Source: Kocuria sp. TGY1127_2 | Lineage (GTDB): Bacteria > Actinomycetota > Actinomycetes > Actinomycetales > Micrococcaceae | Length of the DNA stretch: 64,000 nucleotides | Direction of reading: 5' to 3' | Assembly: GCF_013394385.1 (NCBI RefSeq) | Contig: NZ_AP022834.1 | Span: 1,364,001 to 1,428,000, forward strand | Made by a program: the position numbers and the translations under genes | Notes under the pieces: generated by a model | The model's input: the letters and a program-made list of their open reading frames with translations, nothing else | Told to the model about the DNA's origin: nothing | Database searches by the model: none | Part shown: positions 46,198 to 56,709 of the stretch, piece after piece | Position numbering within the stretch: the stretch's first letter is position 1 | Layout of the letters: every line of letters begins with the position of its first letter

Positions 46198-47176
46198 CGT
46201 AGACCTCCGTGTAACGTGACGGGTCTCCGGCGGGGACCGGAGCAGCTCCTTGTGTCAGGGTGACTTCCGAGCGGCTCAGCGCCTCGTTGAGCACCTCGCC
46301 GAAGACCTCGTCCGGATCCAACCGTCTGAGTTCCTCTGCAAGACACTCCGCCAGAGAACGAACCGGCAGAGCTAGCTGCTGATCTGCGCTCTTGGGGATG
46401 GATAGCGTCGCAATATTGCGGCCCGGGCGATAGATCGTGACTTCGCCATCTTCTCGGCACAATGTGACCCTATAGAGGCCGCGGGGCTGCGGACTTTCCC
46501 GAATCTCGACTTGTGCATCGAGCCGGTAACCGAGCCAGGTGCCCAGGAGAAGGACAGACGGCGATTTCTCGGATCCCTCGACAATGACCTTGTTGACCGT
46601 GTGTTTCTTCGGATCGTCCATGACTGCGGCGAGCTGGATACGCCACAAAGTGAGTCGGGTCCAGGCCAAGTCCGTGTCACCGGGCGCATACCGTTTGCGC
46701 AGATTATTCAGTGAGTCCCACGGAACCTCGGCCCGAGCCGAATCGGTGATTCGTCGGTGAGCGATCTTTCCTATCGAATGCTCGGCGGGGCACTCGGGCA
46801 GGGAATGAGGCCACCAGGCGACGATAGGAGCGTCGGGCAGCAGAAGAGCGGCAATCAAAGATTCGCTCGGGTGTGCAGACTCTCCCCACCCGCGTAGCAC
46901 GACGATCTCGCTCGCTCCCGCGTCTCCGCCCATGCTGACTTCCGCGTCCAAGCGGTTCTTGGCGTTCGGGTCGTGCGTGATGTGGACGATGATGCGGCAC
47001 GGATGCTCGTGGCTGGCCGTAATGGCGGCATCGATCGCTTTCTCCGAGTGGCCCATGTCGGCCATGATGACGAGAGTCAGTACGCGTCCGAGCGTGCGAA
47101 TGCCGGTCTCCTCGCGCATCAGCGCGAGGGCCTTGTCGACCTCTGAACTGGTGGTGTCTTTGAGAGTACGGATCAT
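46190..47176 (-). CDS. opcA: Glucose-6-phosphate dehydrogenase assembly protein OpcA
   Basis: OpcA is an actinobacterial/cyanobacterial protein needed for active glucose-6-phosphate dehydrogenase. It is 328 residues from MIRTLKDTTSSEVDKAL. Recognisable stretches are VLTLVIMADMG, HPCRIIVHITHD, LIAALLLPDAPIVAWWPHSLP and RLTLWRIQLAAVMDD. The start is ATG 47176 with GGAGG five bases upstream; it shares an A with the zwf stop (TAATG). The longer open frame reaching 47239 lies inside zwf. Confidence 0.95.
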   Translation of the reverse strand: MIRTLKDTTSSEVDKALALMREETGIRTLGRVLTLVIMADMGHSEKAIDAAITASHEHPCRIIVHITHDPNAKNRLDAEVSMGGDAGASEIVVLRGWGESAHPSESLIAALLLPDAPIVAWWPHSLPECPAEHSIGKIAHRRITDSARAEVPWDSLNNLRKRYAPGDTDLAWTRLTLWRIQLAAVMDDPKKHTVNKVIVEGSEKSPSVLLLGTWLGYRLDAQVEIRESPQPRGLYRVTLCREDGEVTIYRPGRNIATLSIPKSADQQLALPVRSLAECLAEELRRLDPDEVFGEVLNEALSRSEVTLTQGAAPVPAGDPSRYTEVYDA

Positions 47177-48714
47177 TATGGCCTCCTCCAGGCGCGCCCA
47201 TCGCGGGCCAGTAGTCGATGCGCGGATTCCGGACCCCACGAGCCTGGAGCGTATTCCTCCGGCCTGATCCCGCTCTCTGCCCAGTACTTCTCAAAGGGAT
47301 CCAGGATCTTCCACGAGAGCTCAACTTCTTCGTGCCGGGGGAACAGCGGCGGTTCGCCGAGAAGGACATCCAGAATCAGGCGCTCGTAGGCTTCAGGGCT
47401 GGATTCCGTGAAGGAATGACCGTAGCCGAAGTCCATGCTGACGTCGCGCAGTTCCATCTGCGTACCCGGCACCTTGGAAGCGAATCGGATCGTCACTCCC
47501 TCATCGGGCTGGATACGAATCACGATTGCATTCTGCCCAAATTCTTCGTACGAGTTCTCCCGGAACAAGAGATTGGGGGAGCGCTTGAAAACGACCGCAA
47601 TTTCGGTGACGCGACGTCCGAGACGTTTGCCGGCACGCAGGTAGAACGGCACCCCGGCCCAACGCCGGTTATTGATATCCAGTTTGATGGCAGCGAAGGT
47701 TTCAGTTCTGGAATCCGCAGGAATATCCTGTTCTTCCTTGAAGCCTTTGACCTCCTCGCCTCCTTGGAAGCCGTCCGCGTACTGCCCGAGAGATGAATAG
47801 CCCTCCACGTCCTCGGGAAGCGTCACGGCTGCCAGAACCTTCGCTTTCTCGTCGCGTAAGTATTCCGCGTCGAAGCTGATCGGCTCTTCCATCGCGGTCA
47901 GAGCCAGGAGCTGCAACAGGTGGTTCTGGATGACGTCGCGTGCCGCCCCGACGCCCTCGTAGTAGCCCGCACGCGAGCCGATACCGATGTCCTCGGCCAT
48001 CGTGATCTGCACGTGGTCCACGTAGTTGGAGTTCCAAAGCGGTTCGAACATCTCATTGGCGAAGCGGAGCGCCAGGATGTTCTGTACCGTTTCCTTGCCC
48101 AGGTAGTGGTCGATGCGGAAGACCGAGTCCGCGGGGAAAACGCTTTCTACGATCTCATTGAGCTCGCGAGCGGATTCCAGATCGTGGCCGAAGGGCTTCT
48201 CGATCACGACGCGGCGCCAGCCGTCGGCTTGTTCGTGCTCCGCCAGGCCGTTCTCAGCGAGCTGGGCGCAGACCGCTTCGAACGCATTTGGCGGAATGGA
48301 GAGGTAGAAAGCATGGTTGCCGCGGGTTCCGCGTGTTTTGTCCAATTCTTCCAGAGTCTCTTTGAGACGCCGGAAGGCATCCGCATCGTCGAACGCGCCT
48401 TGGACGAAACGAATTCCGGCGGTCAACTGGTTCCACACGTCCTCGCGGAACGGGGTTCGCGCATGCGCTTCGACGGATTCGCGAACTTGGCCGCGGAAAT
48501 CGTCATCCGACCAATCGCGACGGCCAAATCCGACGAGGGCGAAACGAGGAGGGAGGAGGCCGCGGTTCATCAAATCATAAATCGCAGGCAGAAGTTTCTT
48601 GCGAGCCAGATCGCCCGTGACCCCGAAGAGAACCAGAGCAGACGGGCCGGCTACCCGCGTGAGCCTTCGGTCTTGGGGATCGCGCAGGGGGTTTGATTCT
48701 TGTGGAGCGGACAC
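47176..48714 (-). CDS. zwf: Glucose-6-phosphate dehydrogenase
   Basis: Zwf starts the oxidative pentose phosphate pathway and makes NADPH. The 512-residue protein has the cofactor motif LVLFGVTGDLARKKLLP and the catalytic site FRIDHYLGKETVQNIL. The start is GTG 48714. It is translationally coupled to opcA and lies about 90 bp after tal. No phosphoglucose isomerase gene lies between tal and zwf, although I recall pgi there in related genera. Confidence 0.97.
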   Translation of the reverse strand: MSAPQESNPLRDPQDRRLTRVAGPSALVLFGVTGDLARKKLLPAIYDLMNRGLLPPRFALVGFGRRDWSDDDFRGQVRESVEAHARTPFREDVWNQLTAGIRFVQGAFDDADAFRRLKETLEELDKTRGTRGNHAFYLSIPPNAFEAVCAQLAENGLAEHEQADGWRRVVIEKPFGHDLESARELNEIVESVFPADSVFRIDHYLGKETVQNILALRFANEMFEPLWNSNYVDHVQITMAEDIGIGSRAGYYEGVGAARDVIQNHLLQLLALTAMEEPISFDAEYLRDEKAKVLAAVTLPEDVEGYSSLGQYADGFQGGEEVKGFKEEQDIPADSRTETFAAIKLDINNRRWAGVPFYLRAGKRLGRRVTEIAVVFKRSPNLLFRENSYEEFGQNAIVIRIQPDEGVTIRFASKVPGTQMELRDVSMDFGYGHSFTESSPEAYERLILDVLLGEPPLFPRHEEVELSWKILDPFEKYWAESGIRPEEYAPGSWGPESAHRLLARDGRAWRRP

Positions 48715-48807
48715 ACCAATCCTTTGTTCGAAAAGTGAATCGGTGACTCATCACCGATCGGGAGGGGCCGTGGAGGGCCTGCTCCCAGGCCCTCCACGCG
48801 ATCACCC

Positions 48808-49908
48808 TTACTTGCCGAGAGCCTTGGAGACGGTCTCGAGCAATTCTTCCCAGGAATCCTCGAACTTTTTGATGCCTTCTGTCTCGAGCTTCTCGACGAC
48901 CTCGTTGTAGGAGACACCGATCTTCTCCAAAGCATTGATGTCTGCTTCGGCCTGGTCGTACGTCCCTGAAACGGTGTCGCCCGCGATTTCGGCGTGATCG
49001 GCGGTAGCCTCAAGGGTCTTCTCGGGCATGGTATTGACCGTGTTCTGGACGACCAACCCCGTCACGTACATCGTGTCCGGGTAATTTGGGTCCTTGGTGC
49101 CCGTCGAGGCCCACAACGGCCGCTGCGGCTTCGCTCCTGCTTCCTCAAGGCGCTTCCAGCGTTCGGTCGAGAATGCTTCCTCGTATACCTGGTAGGCGAG
49201 ACGAGCGTTGGCGAGACCGGCCTTGCCCTTCAACTCAAGGGCCTCATCGGTACCGATCTTATCCAACTGACCGTCCACCTCAGCGTCGACTCGGGAAACG
49301 AAGAACGACGCAACCGAATGGATCTTGCTGAGATCATGACCGTTCTCGAGTGCACGCTCGAGCCCGATCATGAATGCATTGATCACGGCACGGTAGCGCT
49401 CAAGGGAGAAAATCAGGGTCACGTTGACGCTGATACCTTCGGCGATGGTGGCCGCGATCGGTTCGAGACCGGCTTCCGTCGCGGGAATTTTGATCATGAC
49501 GTTCTCACGGCCCACGGACTCGTGAAGACGTTTCGCCATGGCCACCGTCTCATCGGCCCTGTGTGCCAAACGCGGATCGACCTCGATCGAAACGCGCCCG
49601 TCCACACCCTGCGACGAATCGTAAATGGTTGCGAAGACATCGCACGCGTCGCGGACATCGTCGGTAGTAACCGTGAAAACGGCCTCCTCGACGTCGGCAC
49701 CGGCCTGGGCGAGTTCACTCACCTGGGCGTCATAGGCATCTCCCTTGGAGAGAGCCTGCGCGAAAATCGTGGGGTTGGTGGTCACACCGACGACGTTGCG
49801 GTTCTCGATGAGCTCGTCAAGGTTGCCCGTGCCGAGCCGTTCGCGGGACAAATCGTCTAGCCAGATCGAGACTCCGGCGTCGGATAGTTTCTGAGTTGAT
49901 GTTGACAT
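48808..49908 (-). CDS. tal: Transaldolase
   Basis: Transaldolase moves a dihydroxyacetone unit between sugar phosphates. It is 366 residues, the long actinobacterial form. The Schiff-base lysine is in [34 protein letters not shown] and [14 protein letters not shown] are also typical. The start is ATG 49908 ([12 protein letters not shown]) after GAGGAG; the frame stays open about 200 residues upstream, but that part is antisense-like sequence inside tkt. Confidence 0.96.
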   Translation of the reverse strand: MSTSTQKLSDAGVSIWLDDLSRERLGTGNLDELIENRNVVGVTTNPTIFAQALSKGDAYDAQVSELAQAGADVEEAVFTVTTDDVRDACDVFATIYDSSQGVDGRVSIEVDPRLAHRADETVAMAKRLHESVGRENVMIKIPATEAGLEPIAATIAEGISVNVTLIFSLERYRAVINAFMIGLERALENGHDLSKIHSVASFFVSRVDAEVDGQLDKIGTDEALELKGKAGLANARLAYQVYEEAFSTERWKRLEEAGAKPQRPLWASTGTKDPNYPDTMYVTGLVVQNTVNTMPEKTLEATADHAEIAGDTVSGTYDQAEADINALEKIGVSYNEVVEKLETEGIKKFEDSWEELLETVSKALGK

Positions 49909-49947
49909 GTTTTTCTCCTCGTGACGTTGAAGGCGTTGGCCAAAAGC

Positions 49948-49981
49948 ACCGGGGCCGCTCATCAAAGTGAGCGGCCCCGGT
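49948..49981 (-). terminator. Strong hairpin between tkt and tal
   Basis: Perfect 14-bp arms (ACCGGGGCCGCTCA and its complement) flank the loop TCAAAG, eight bases after the tkt stop. On the minus strand a short TTTT follows after two bases, so it may act as a terminator or attenuator before tal. Confidence 0.65.
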
Positions 49982-49988
49982 ACCGCGG

Positions 49989-52106
49989 TCAGGCCTTCGA
50001 AGCGTGAATGGATTCCTTGGCCGCCTCGGCGACGGCCTCGGACGTGATTCCGAATTCTTTGTACAGGGTCTTGTAGTCGGCCGATGCGCCGAAGTGGTCG
50101 AGAGCGACGGCCCGTCCTGTGGTGCCGATCAGATCGTTCCACGACATTGCGGATCCGGCTTCCACGGAAACGCGCGCGGTCACGCTGGCGGGGATCACTG
50201 ACTCGCGATATCCGGCATCCTGGCGGTCGAACCATTCGCGGCAGGGCATTGAGACTACTCGGGCAGCCACGCCCTCTGTGGCGAGGGCTTCGCGAGCCTC
50301 CAGCGCGAGCTCGACCTCCGAGCCTGTCGCGATCAGGATGACGTCGGGAGTCGAATCCGTGTCCGCCAGAACGTACCCACCACGTGCGGCACCCTCTGCC
50401 GAGGCGAACTTCTCGCCCTCGACATCGGGATGGATGTCCACACGGGGCACCGTCGGCAAGCCTTGACGGGTCAGAGCCAGCCCGGCAGGACGTTCCTTCT
50501 GCTCCAGGATTGTGCGCCAAACGACTGACGTCTCATTGGCATCTGCGGGCCGAACGACGTCGAGGTTCGGGATGGCACGCAAGGTCGAGAGCTGCTCGAC
50601 TGGCTGGTGAGTCGGCCCGTCCTCGCCGAGGCCGATCGAGTCGTGGGTCCACACGTAGATCGAGGGTACGCCCATGAGAGCCGACAGGCGGATCGCGGGA
50701 CGCTGATAGTCGCTGAAGATCAGGAAGGTTCCGCTGAAGGCGCGGGTCGGGGAGGAAAGAACGATTCCGTTGACGATGGCCGCGGCAGCGTGTTCGCGAA
50801 TCCCGAAGTGCAGAACCCTACCGTAAGGATTAGCGGTGAACTTTTTGGTCGAACGGCTCGACGGGTTGAAGGAGTCTGCCGATTCGATCGTGGTGTTGTT
50901 GGAGCCGGCCAGGTCGGCCGAACCGCCCCAGAGCTCGGGGAAAGTTTCAGCGATCGCGTTGATGACCTTGCCGCTCGCTGCGCGGGTCGCCAAAGAGGCT
51001 CCGGCTTCGAAGACAGGGAAGGACTCCTTGTAGTCCTCGGGCAGCCCGCCCTCGGACAAGCGCTTGTACAACTTTGCCGCTTGCGGATTCTCTTCCTGCC
51101 ATTCGCGGAAGGACTTCTCCCATTCTTCGCGCTCACGGTGAGCACGTTCCTTGACTTCACGCGTATGCGCAAGGATGTCATCTTCGATCTGGAATGACTT
51201 CTCAGGATCGAAGTCGAGGATTTCCTTGACGGCCTTGACCTCGTCGCCGCCCAAAGCGGAACCGTGGATGCCGCCGGTGTTTTGTTTATTGGGAGCAGGC
51301 CAGCCAATGATGGTCTTCAATGCGATCAGCGTCGGCTTGTTAGTGACTTTCTTGGCCTCGCGAATCTGGTCGAAGAGCTCCTCGACGTTCTCGGCGTAGC
51401 CGCTACCGCCATTGGTCCAATCGACGGAACGAACGTCCCAACCGTAGGCCTCGTAGCGCTGGGCGACATCCTCGGTGAACGCAACGTCGGTGTCGTCTTC
51501 GATCGAGATCTGGTTCTGGTCATAGAAGACAATGAGATTGCCCAACTGCTGGTGCCCGGCGAGTGAGGATGCCTCTGAGGTGACGCCCTCCTCCAGATCG
51601 CCGTCGGAGGCAATCGTGTAGACGGTGTGATCGAAGGGGCTCGCGCCTTCCGGAGCCTCGGGATCGAAGAGCCCGCGCATGCGACGCTGCGCATAGGCGA
51701 AGCCGACGGAAGAAGCCAGACCCTGACCCAAGGGACCCGTCGTGATTTCAACGCCCTTGGTGTGCTTGTATTCGGGGTGGCCGGGAGTCAATGAGCCCCA
51801 TGTGCGGAGAGCCTCAAGGTCTTTGAGTTCCAGGCCGTAACCGGACAGGAAAAGCTGAATGTAGAGGGTCAATGATGAATGCCCGGGGGAGAGCACGAAC
51901 CTGTCCCGCCCGGCCCAACGATCGTCGGTCGGGTCGTGACGCATGACCTTTTGATGAAGGAGATAGGCCAAGGGGGCGAGGCTCATGGCCGTACCCGGAT
52001 GCCCGTTGCCGACCTTTTCCACGGCGTCCGCCGCCAATACACGGACGGTATCGACCGCGCGCTGGTCCTTTTCCGTCCATTCGAGCTTCCCATTCAGATT
52101 CGGCAC
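49989..52106 (-). CDS. tkt: Transketolase
   Basis: Transketolase transfers two-carbon units using thiamine diphosphate. It is 705 residues. The N-terminal substrate His region [18 protein letters not shown], the cofactor motif [22 protein letters not shown] and the second-domain [20 protein letters not shown] are all present. The start is GTG 52106 ([19 protein letters not shown]) with AAGGGG upstream; the frame continues about 95 residues without family content. It is divergent from ctaB. Confidence 0.97.
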   Translation of the reverse strand: MPNLNGKLEWTEKDQRAVDTVRVLAADAVEKVGNGHPGTAMSLAPLAYLLHQKVMRHDPTDDRWAGRDRFVLSPGHSSLTLYIQLFLSGYGLELKDLEALRTWGSLTPGHPEYKHTKGVEITTGPLGQGLASSVGFAYAQRRMRGLFDPEAPEGASPFDHTVYTIASDGDLEEGVTSEASSLAGHQQLGNLIVFYDQNQISIEDDTDVAFTEDVAQRYEAYGWDVRSVDWTNGGSGYAENVEELFDQIREAKKVTNKPTLIALKTIIGWPAPNKQNTGGIHGSALGGDEVKAVKEILDFDPEKSFQIEDDILAHTREVKERAHREREEWEKSFREWQEENPQAAKLYKRLSEGGLPEDYKESFPVFEAGASLATRAASGKVINAIAETFPELWGGSADLAGSNNTTIESADSFNPSSRSTKKFTANPYGRVLHFGIREHAAAAIVNGIVLSSPTRAFSGTFLIFSDYQRPAIRLSALMGVPSIYVWTHDSIGLGEDGPTHQPVEQLSTLRAIPNLDVVRPADANETSVVWRTILEQKERPAGLALTRQGLPTVPRVDIHPDVEGEKFASAEGAARGGYVLADTDSTPDVILIATGSEVELALEAREALATEGVAARVVSMPCREWFDRQDAGYRESVIPASVTARVSVEAGSAMSWNDLIGTTGRAVALDHFGASADYKTLYKEFGITSEAVAEAAKESIHASKA

Positions 52107-52411
52107 GAAATGCCCCTTTCTCCGCAGACATCGGCGATAACCATCACGTCGAGCGTGATCCTGGTCCCGCCACTTCTGTCTACAACCATAATTGACTGGC
52201 CCCTTTGAGGTCAGCGGTGTGAGCCGACAGCGGAAGACAGGTTCACAATCGGCAGACGAGACGGAAATATCACGGTTTCCTCTAGGGAGGGAACATGGGT
52301 CCGTTATATGATGAGAGTTGCTTTCAACCCCGCGGACCACTCGTTGTACCGCTCGCGCCGCGGGATCCGGTTTATCGCCGGTCACCGGAGTCAATCATGA
52401 AGGGTCGATGA
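52107..52411. other. Intergenic region between divergent tkt and ctaB
   Basis: About 305 bp without a credible gene. It should hold the promoters of both genes. The only structure I see is the small inverted repeat ATCACG-TCGAG-CGTGAT (52143-52159), close to the tkt start, and a TATATGAT stretch near 52308 that could serve ctaB. Neither is well supported. Confidence 0.4.
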
Positions 52412-53455
52412 GTGAAGCGCCAAAGTTTTAGCGACACATCGCCCGCCGCGCGCACACCTACTGATGCCGCCGCGCCGGGCTCTGATTCCCGCGTTGCGTC
52501 GCTTCCGGGGGGTTCCAGCGCCAGTCCGCTCGATCACGGTCCCTTCGGCAACCGCAAAATAGGTCTTGGACGAAAGCTCAAAGCTTTCTTCCTTTTGACC
52601 AAACCGCAAGTCATCGAACTTCTCCTGGTGACCACGGCCCCGACCATGATCTTTGCCGCGGGTGGGTTGCCCAGCCTGTGGCTCATCCTCAACACGATGA
52701 TCGGTGGAGCGATGGCTGCCGGAGGTGCCGGCGCTTTCAATTGTTACATTGACCGTGAGGCCGATCGCCTCATGAAACGCACTGAACGGCGGCCCCTGGT
52801 CACCGGAGAGATCACCGACCGCCAAGGGTTGATCTTCGCGTGGGGACTCTCGATAGTTTCCGTTGTTTACTTGACGCTACTGGTCAATCCTTTGGCGGGC
52901 GCGCTCGGCCTCGCGGCGATCCTGCTTTACGTCGTCTTCTACACGATGATTCTGAAGCGTCGCACCGCTCAGAACATCGTGTGGGGCGGTATCGCCGGGT
53001 GCATGCCGGTCTTCATTGCGTGGGCAGCCGTTGAGAACAAGCTCAGTTTCTCGTCCCTCGTGCTGTTCGTCATCATCTTCCTGTGGACCCCACCGCACTA
53101 CTGGCCCTTGTCCATGAAGTACGCGGAGGACTATCAGCGGGCCGGAATTCCTATGCTGGGCGCGATTGCCTCGGCAAAGGCCGTTTCGGTTCAAGTCGTC
53201 CTGTACGCATGGGCTACCGTCATCTGCTCTTTGATGCTCATCCCGGTCGGCGGTGCCGGCTGGGTATACGGTCTCACCGCGTTGGTTTCCGGCGCCTGGT
53301 TCATCTGGAAGTGTCACCAGTTGCACCAGCAAGCGCTTGCCGAAGAGGCTACTTCACGCACGGCAATGGTGGTATTCCATGCCTCCATCACGTATCTGAC
53401 GTTGGTTTTCGTTGCACTGGCCATTGACCCATTCGTCGGAGGCCCCGTCCTCTAA
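52412..53455 (+). CDS. ctaB: Heme O synthase (protoheme IX farnesyltransferase)
   Basis: CtaB adds a farnesyl group to heme b, giving heme O for cytochrome oxidase. It is a UbiA-family membrane protein of 347 residues with about eight or nine hydrophobic segments. The prenyl-diphosphate-binding motif is [21 protein letters not shown] (shown in full family position, Asp-rich), with a second [13 protein letters not shown] loop. The first 50 residues are a Ser/Ala/Pro-rich soluble tail. The start is GTG 52412. Its partner ctaA lies convergently just downstream. Confidence 0.96.
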   Translation: MKRQSFSDTSPAARTPTDAAAPGSDSRVASLPGGSSASPLDHGPFGNRKIGLGRKLKAFFLLTKPQVIELLLVTTAPTMIFAAGGLPSLWLILNTMIGGAMAAGGAGAFNCYIDREADRLMKRTERRPLVTGEITDRQGLIFAWGLSIVSVVYLTLLVNPLAGALGLAAILLYVVFYTMILKRRTAQNIVWGGIAGCMPVFIAWAAVENKLSFSSLVLFVIIFLWTPPHYWPLSMKYAEDYQRAGIPMLGAIASAKAVSVQVVLYAWATVICSLMLIPVGGAGWVYGLTALVSGAWFIWKCHQLHQQALAEEATSRTAMVVFHASITYLTLVFVALAIDPFVGGPVL

Positions 53456-53492
53456 TCCATTGCGCGAGGAAACAACGCCTCAGTTGGATCGA

Positions 53493-53530
53493 GAAGCCGC
53501 ATCGCTGCGTATTAAGCGGTGCGGCTTCTT
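53493..53530 (+). terminator. Terminator after ctaB
   Basis: GAAGCCGCATCGCT pairs with AGCGGTGCGGCTTC (one G-U pair) around an eight-base loop and is followed by TTCATT, 37 bp after the ctaB stop. Confidence 0.7.
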
Positions 53531-53592
53531 CATTGTGGACCGCGCTCCATATGTGGAGATCACCAGGGCCCGTTCGGCGCCCACGGAGCGGA

Positions 53593-53640
53593 CCAGGGCC
53601 CGCATGCGCCTCAGGTCTCCCTGAGGCGCATGCGGGCCCT
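53593..53640. terminator. 22-bp perfect hairpin between ctaB and ctaA
   Basis: Two perfect 22-bp arms (53593-53614 and 53619-53640) with a four-base loop lie 25 bp beyond the ctaA stop codon. It most likely terminates ctaA and backs up the ctaB terminator. Confidence 0.75.
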
Positions 53641-53665
53641 GTGGTGGTGGAATGGTGCTCGGCTC

Positions 53666-54679
53666 CTAGACGATGCCGTTGGCCTCTGCGATCTCCACGC
53701 GGCTTTCCGCGAGGTTCCTGAGCGTTGGAGTCCCTAGCACAACCATGCGCTCGAACAAGCAGGTAACGGACCAGATCAGCAGTCCGGCACCGATCAGATG
53801 GAACCACACCAATACCCCTGGCGAGCCCGTGAAGTACTGTGTGTAGCCGATCGCGCCCTGGAAAAGCATGACGATGACGATGGTCCAAGCGCTCTTGGAT
53901 ACGGCAGGGGCCCAATTCTTGCGCTTCGCAAGGACCAGGATAGCGACGATGAGCAGCAATAGTATCCAGACCGGAATGGTGTGGAATCGGGTGACCACCT
54001 CCGGATTGAATGCATGGCGGGCACTGTCGGTGTCACCGGAGTGGGGGCCGGTACCGGTGACCAAGGTTCCCATGTAGACGGCGATGGTGGTGACGACAGC
54101 GATCACAACGCCAAGGAACCTCTGGAGATTGTCCGGGCCCGGACGGTCACTCAAACGTTCGGTCTCGATCACGCGACGCATTGAATACCGACGGACGCGG
54201 GCGTAGAAGATCGCGGCCATGGCGACCATGACACCGGAGAGCATGAAGTGCACACCAACCATCCAAGGATTGAGTCGCAGCCAAACGGAGACTCCGCCGA
54301 CAATCGCCTGGACGATGACTCCGAGGCCAAGGGCTAGGGCAATGTAGAACAGGTCCGTGTAGCGCCCACGCAGTCGCCACACTGAAATGAACGTCAATAG
54401 GGCCACGATGCCGACCGCGCCGGTGAGCGTCCGGTTGCCGAATTCGATGAATCCATGAATCCCCATGGCGGGGACGTTCGTCCAGGTCTCCGACGTGCAA
54501 CGAGGCCACGTAGGGCATCCCAAGCCAGAGCCGGTCAGGCGCACCAGGCCACCCGTCAGCACGAGCAAGAAGTTCACCAAAATCGATGCGATTCCCAGAA
54601 GTCGTACCCAGGCGTTGACATTCAGGGGAATGAAACGGTCAATGAAAGAACCTCGGGTCGGGAGGGATCTCGTGGTCAT
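53666..54679 (-). CDS. ctaA: Heme A synthase
   Basis: CtaA (COX15 family) oxidises heme O to heme A. It is 337 residues with about eight membrane segments in two similar halves. The heme-ligand histidines are placed in MGIHGFIEFGNRTLTG, MVGVHFMLSG, VTRFHTIPVW and VWFHLIGAG. A cysteine pair in the first outer loop (GLGCPTWPRCTSE) is also typical. It is convergent with ctaB and lies downstream of an ABC exporter pair on the same strand. Confidence 0.95.
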   Translation of the reverse strand: MTTRSLPTRGSFIDRFIPLNVNAWVRLLGIASILVNFLLVLTGGLVRLTGSGLGCPTWPRCTSETWTNVPAMGIHGFIEFGNRTLTGAVGIVALLTFISVWRLRGRYTDLFYIALALGLGVIVQAIVGGVSVWLRLNPWMVGVHFMLSGVMVAMAAIFYARVRRYSMRRVIETERLSDRPGPDNLQRFLGVVIAVVTTIAVYMGTLVTGTGPHSGDTDSARHAFNPEVVTRFHTIPVWILLLLIVAILVLAKRKNWAPAVSKSAWTIVIVMLFQGAIGYTQYFTGSPGVLVWFHLIGAGLLIWSVTCLFERMVVLGTPTLRNLAESRVEIAEANGIV

Positions 54680-54775
54680 GGTTGAACCTCAAATAGCTGG
54701 CGATGGTTTCGGATATGCAATGCCCTTCTCATTATTCGCTTTCCGCCCCTCCGGATGCGAACGCGCCGACCGTGG

Positions 54776-55594
54776 TCATGACCACTTGAACCACCGCTTG
54801 GCGGCGAGGCCAGCGACGAGAATCCACATCACCAGAACCAAATGCGGCCACCAAGCAAATTGATGGTTGAGCATGTCAGAGCGAAGCGCGGCGCCCAATG
54901 CACCAGAAGGAAGCAACTCGATGAGCCATGAAGCGGCGCCGGGGAATTGATGCGCGGGGATCAAAGAACCACCCACGGTGGCCAAAACCACCCAGACTGT
55001 GTTTACCACGGCGAGTGTCGCCTCGGCTCGGACCACGCCGGCTACTAGAAGGCCGATGGCCGTGAAAGCGGCGGCGCCTACAACCAGGGTAGGAAGAGAC
55101 AAGAGGAAGCCCAGAACGCTGGGGTTCCAACCGAGGGCGAAACCGACGACGCCCATCACGACGTACTGAATGACCACGACCGAAAGAACGGCAACTCCTT
55201 TTCCCGCGATGAGTCCGCCGCGACCGAGCGGCGTCGTCGAGAGGAATCGGAGCACACCATAGCGTCGGTCGAATCCCGTAGCGATTCCCTGACCTGAGAG
55301 CGCCGTCGACATCGCACACAACGCGAGCACGCCGGGCATTGCGACGTCCACCCGGGAGCCGCCGAAATGCTCGGCCCAGGTATCCAGGAATCCGGTGAAC
55401 GCCAGTCCGAAGAGGGCCATGAGGGGGAACAGGATCAGGAGCATGAGCTGTTCGCCGTTCTTGAGCATCGAGATGGTCTCGTACCGACCCTGCGCGAGGA
55501 TCCTGCTCCAGGACGATGCAGGCTGGCGTGGTGAGGATTCTGGGGCATTCCATGCGGTGCTCTGCGAGTCCGCCATGGTGGCATCTTGGCTCAT
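54776..55594 (-). CDS. ABC-2-type exporter permease
   Basis: A 272-residue ABC-2 permease with six hydrophobic segments after a polar N-terminal stretch. Typical features are LMLLILFPLMALFGLAF and the RYGVLRFLSTTPLGRGGLI amphipathic loop. The start is ATG 55594 (MSQDATMADS), which overlaps the stop of the ATPase gene and has GGAGG upstream; the frame is open 31 residues further. The pair lies between sufR and ctaA, so a link to heme or oxidase assembly is possible but not shown. Confidence 0.88.
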   Translation of the reverse strand: MSQDATMADSQSTAWNAPESSPRQPASSWSRILAQGRYETISMLKNGEQLMLLILFPLMALFGLAFTGFLDTWAEHFGGSRVDVAMPGVLALCAMSTALSGQGIATGFDRRYGVLRFLSTTPLGRGGLIAGKGVAVLSVVVIQYVVMGVVGFALGWNPSVLGFLLSLPTLVVGAAAFTAIGLLVAGVVRAEATLAVVNTVWVVLATVGGSLIPAHQFPGAASWLIELLPSGALGAALRSDMLNHQFAWWPHLVLVMWILVAGLAAKRWFKWS

Positions 55595-56619
55595 CGGAGG
55601 GTCCTCCCGGAAATATCTAGGAACAGGTCTTCCAGGCTGCGGGGCTTGAGCTCGAGGCTCGTGGGCAGCTCCCCGTCCGTTGCCCACGTATCTGCGAGGT
55701 GTGCCAGGTGCTGGGGACGAATTGCGCCCGAGATTTCATACGAACCCGCATGCTCTTCCTTGACCGTGAGACCTCCCGAGAGGGACTCGGGGAATAGGTC
55801 GCACAGTTCAAGTCCGGGACGCGAGATCGAGAACCGCAGCGTCTGACGGTCCTGACTGCTGTAGAGCAATTCGTCGACTTGCCCCTCGATGACGTTGCGG
55901 CCTTCATCGACGATGTATACGTAGTCAGCGAGTCGCTGGGCATCGTCCATGAGGTGGGTGGTCAGTACGATGCAGGTCCCAGCCTCTTTGACTTCCCGGA
56001 CGAGATCGAAGACGACGCGCCGGGATTGAGGATCCAAGCCGGCGGAGGGCTCGTCAAGGAAGAGGACCTCGGGGTTGCCCACCAGGGCCGCGGCCAATGC
56101 GACACGTTGTTTCTGCCCGCCGGAGAGACGGCGAATATTGGTTCGGTTGAACGAGTCGATTCCCAACCGGGATACCAAGGAATCCAGATCCGCAGGATAC
56201 CTGTACATCGACGCGACGTGCCGAAGAAGCGGAATGGGCCGGATGGCCTGGGGAAGCCCACCGTCCTGAAGCATGATGCCGACCCGGGCCCTGAGCGCCG
56301 GACCTGCCGCCCAAGGGTCTTCACCCAGAAGACGAACCGACCCGGCGGTGGGTTTCTGGAGCCCCTGTGCGCAGGCGAGAGTCGTCGACTTGCCCGCGCC
56401 GTTGGCCCCCAGAAGTGCCGTGACTTTGCCGTGGGCCGCACGTAGACTGATCCCATCGACGGCCCGGAATGTGGTCGGACTCACAGGGTTCGAGGACGGC
56501 TGGACGCGGCTCCTGCGAGGTGCAGGGAATTCCTTGCGCAGATCGTCGATCAGAAGGGCGGAATCGGTCACCGAGGAGGGGGATCGCCGTCGGTGGTCTT
56601 CTAAATGTGGCACTTTCAC
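55591..56619 (-). CDS. ABC transporter ATP-binding protein
   Basis: A 342-residue exporter ATPase of the DrrA/NatA type. Walker A is LLGANGAGKSTTLACAQG, the signature is IRRLSGGQKQRVALAAAL and Walker B is VLFLDEPSAGLDPQ, with the switch His in LTTHLMDDAQRLAD. A C-terminal domain of about 90 residues follows. The start is GTG 56619. It overlaps the permease by four bases, forming a two-gene exporter, and is divergent from sufR. Confidence 0.93.
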   Translation of the reverse strand: MKVPHLEDHRRRSPSSVTDSALLIDDLRKEFPAPRRSRVQPSSNPVSPTTFRAVDGISLRAAHGKVTALLGANGAGKSTTLACAQGLQKPTAGSVRLLGEDPWAAGPALRARVGIMLQDGGLPQAIRPIPLLRHVASMYRYPADLDSLVSRLGIDSFNRTNIRRLSGGQKQRVALAAALVGNPEVLFLDEPSAGLDPQSRRVVFDLVREVKEAGTCIVLTTHLMDDAQRLADYVYIVDEGRNVIEGQVDELLYSSQDRQTLRFSISRPGLELCDLFPESLSGGLTVKEEHAGSYEISGAIRPQHLAHLADTWATDGELPTSLELKPRSLEDLFLDISGRTLR

Positions 56620-56709
56620 AGTCTACGATGTGGCTCGGCCACCCCGGTGCATTGTGATCCAAGCCGCTACTCGCTTCGGGCAAGGTCTCCCTTACTAGAA
56701 GGACCGGAA

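Noticed and set aside
49909-50520. N-terminal extension of about 200 residues on transaldolase
   Set aside because: The extension is the tkt gene in another frame plus the tkt-tal gap. A good ribosome-binding site lies before ATG 49908, the normal family start.
52107-52394. N-terminal extension of about 95 residues on transketolase
   Set aside because: It has no family similarity, covers the divergent promoter region and is preceded by no ribosome-binding site; GTG 52106 has one.
53593-53640. Perfect 22-bp inverted repeat as a transposon end or IS remnant
   Set aside because: The arms are four bases apart with no transposase or target duplication; it sits at the end of ctaA where a terminator is expected.
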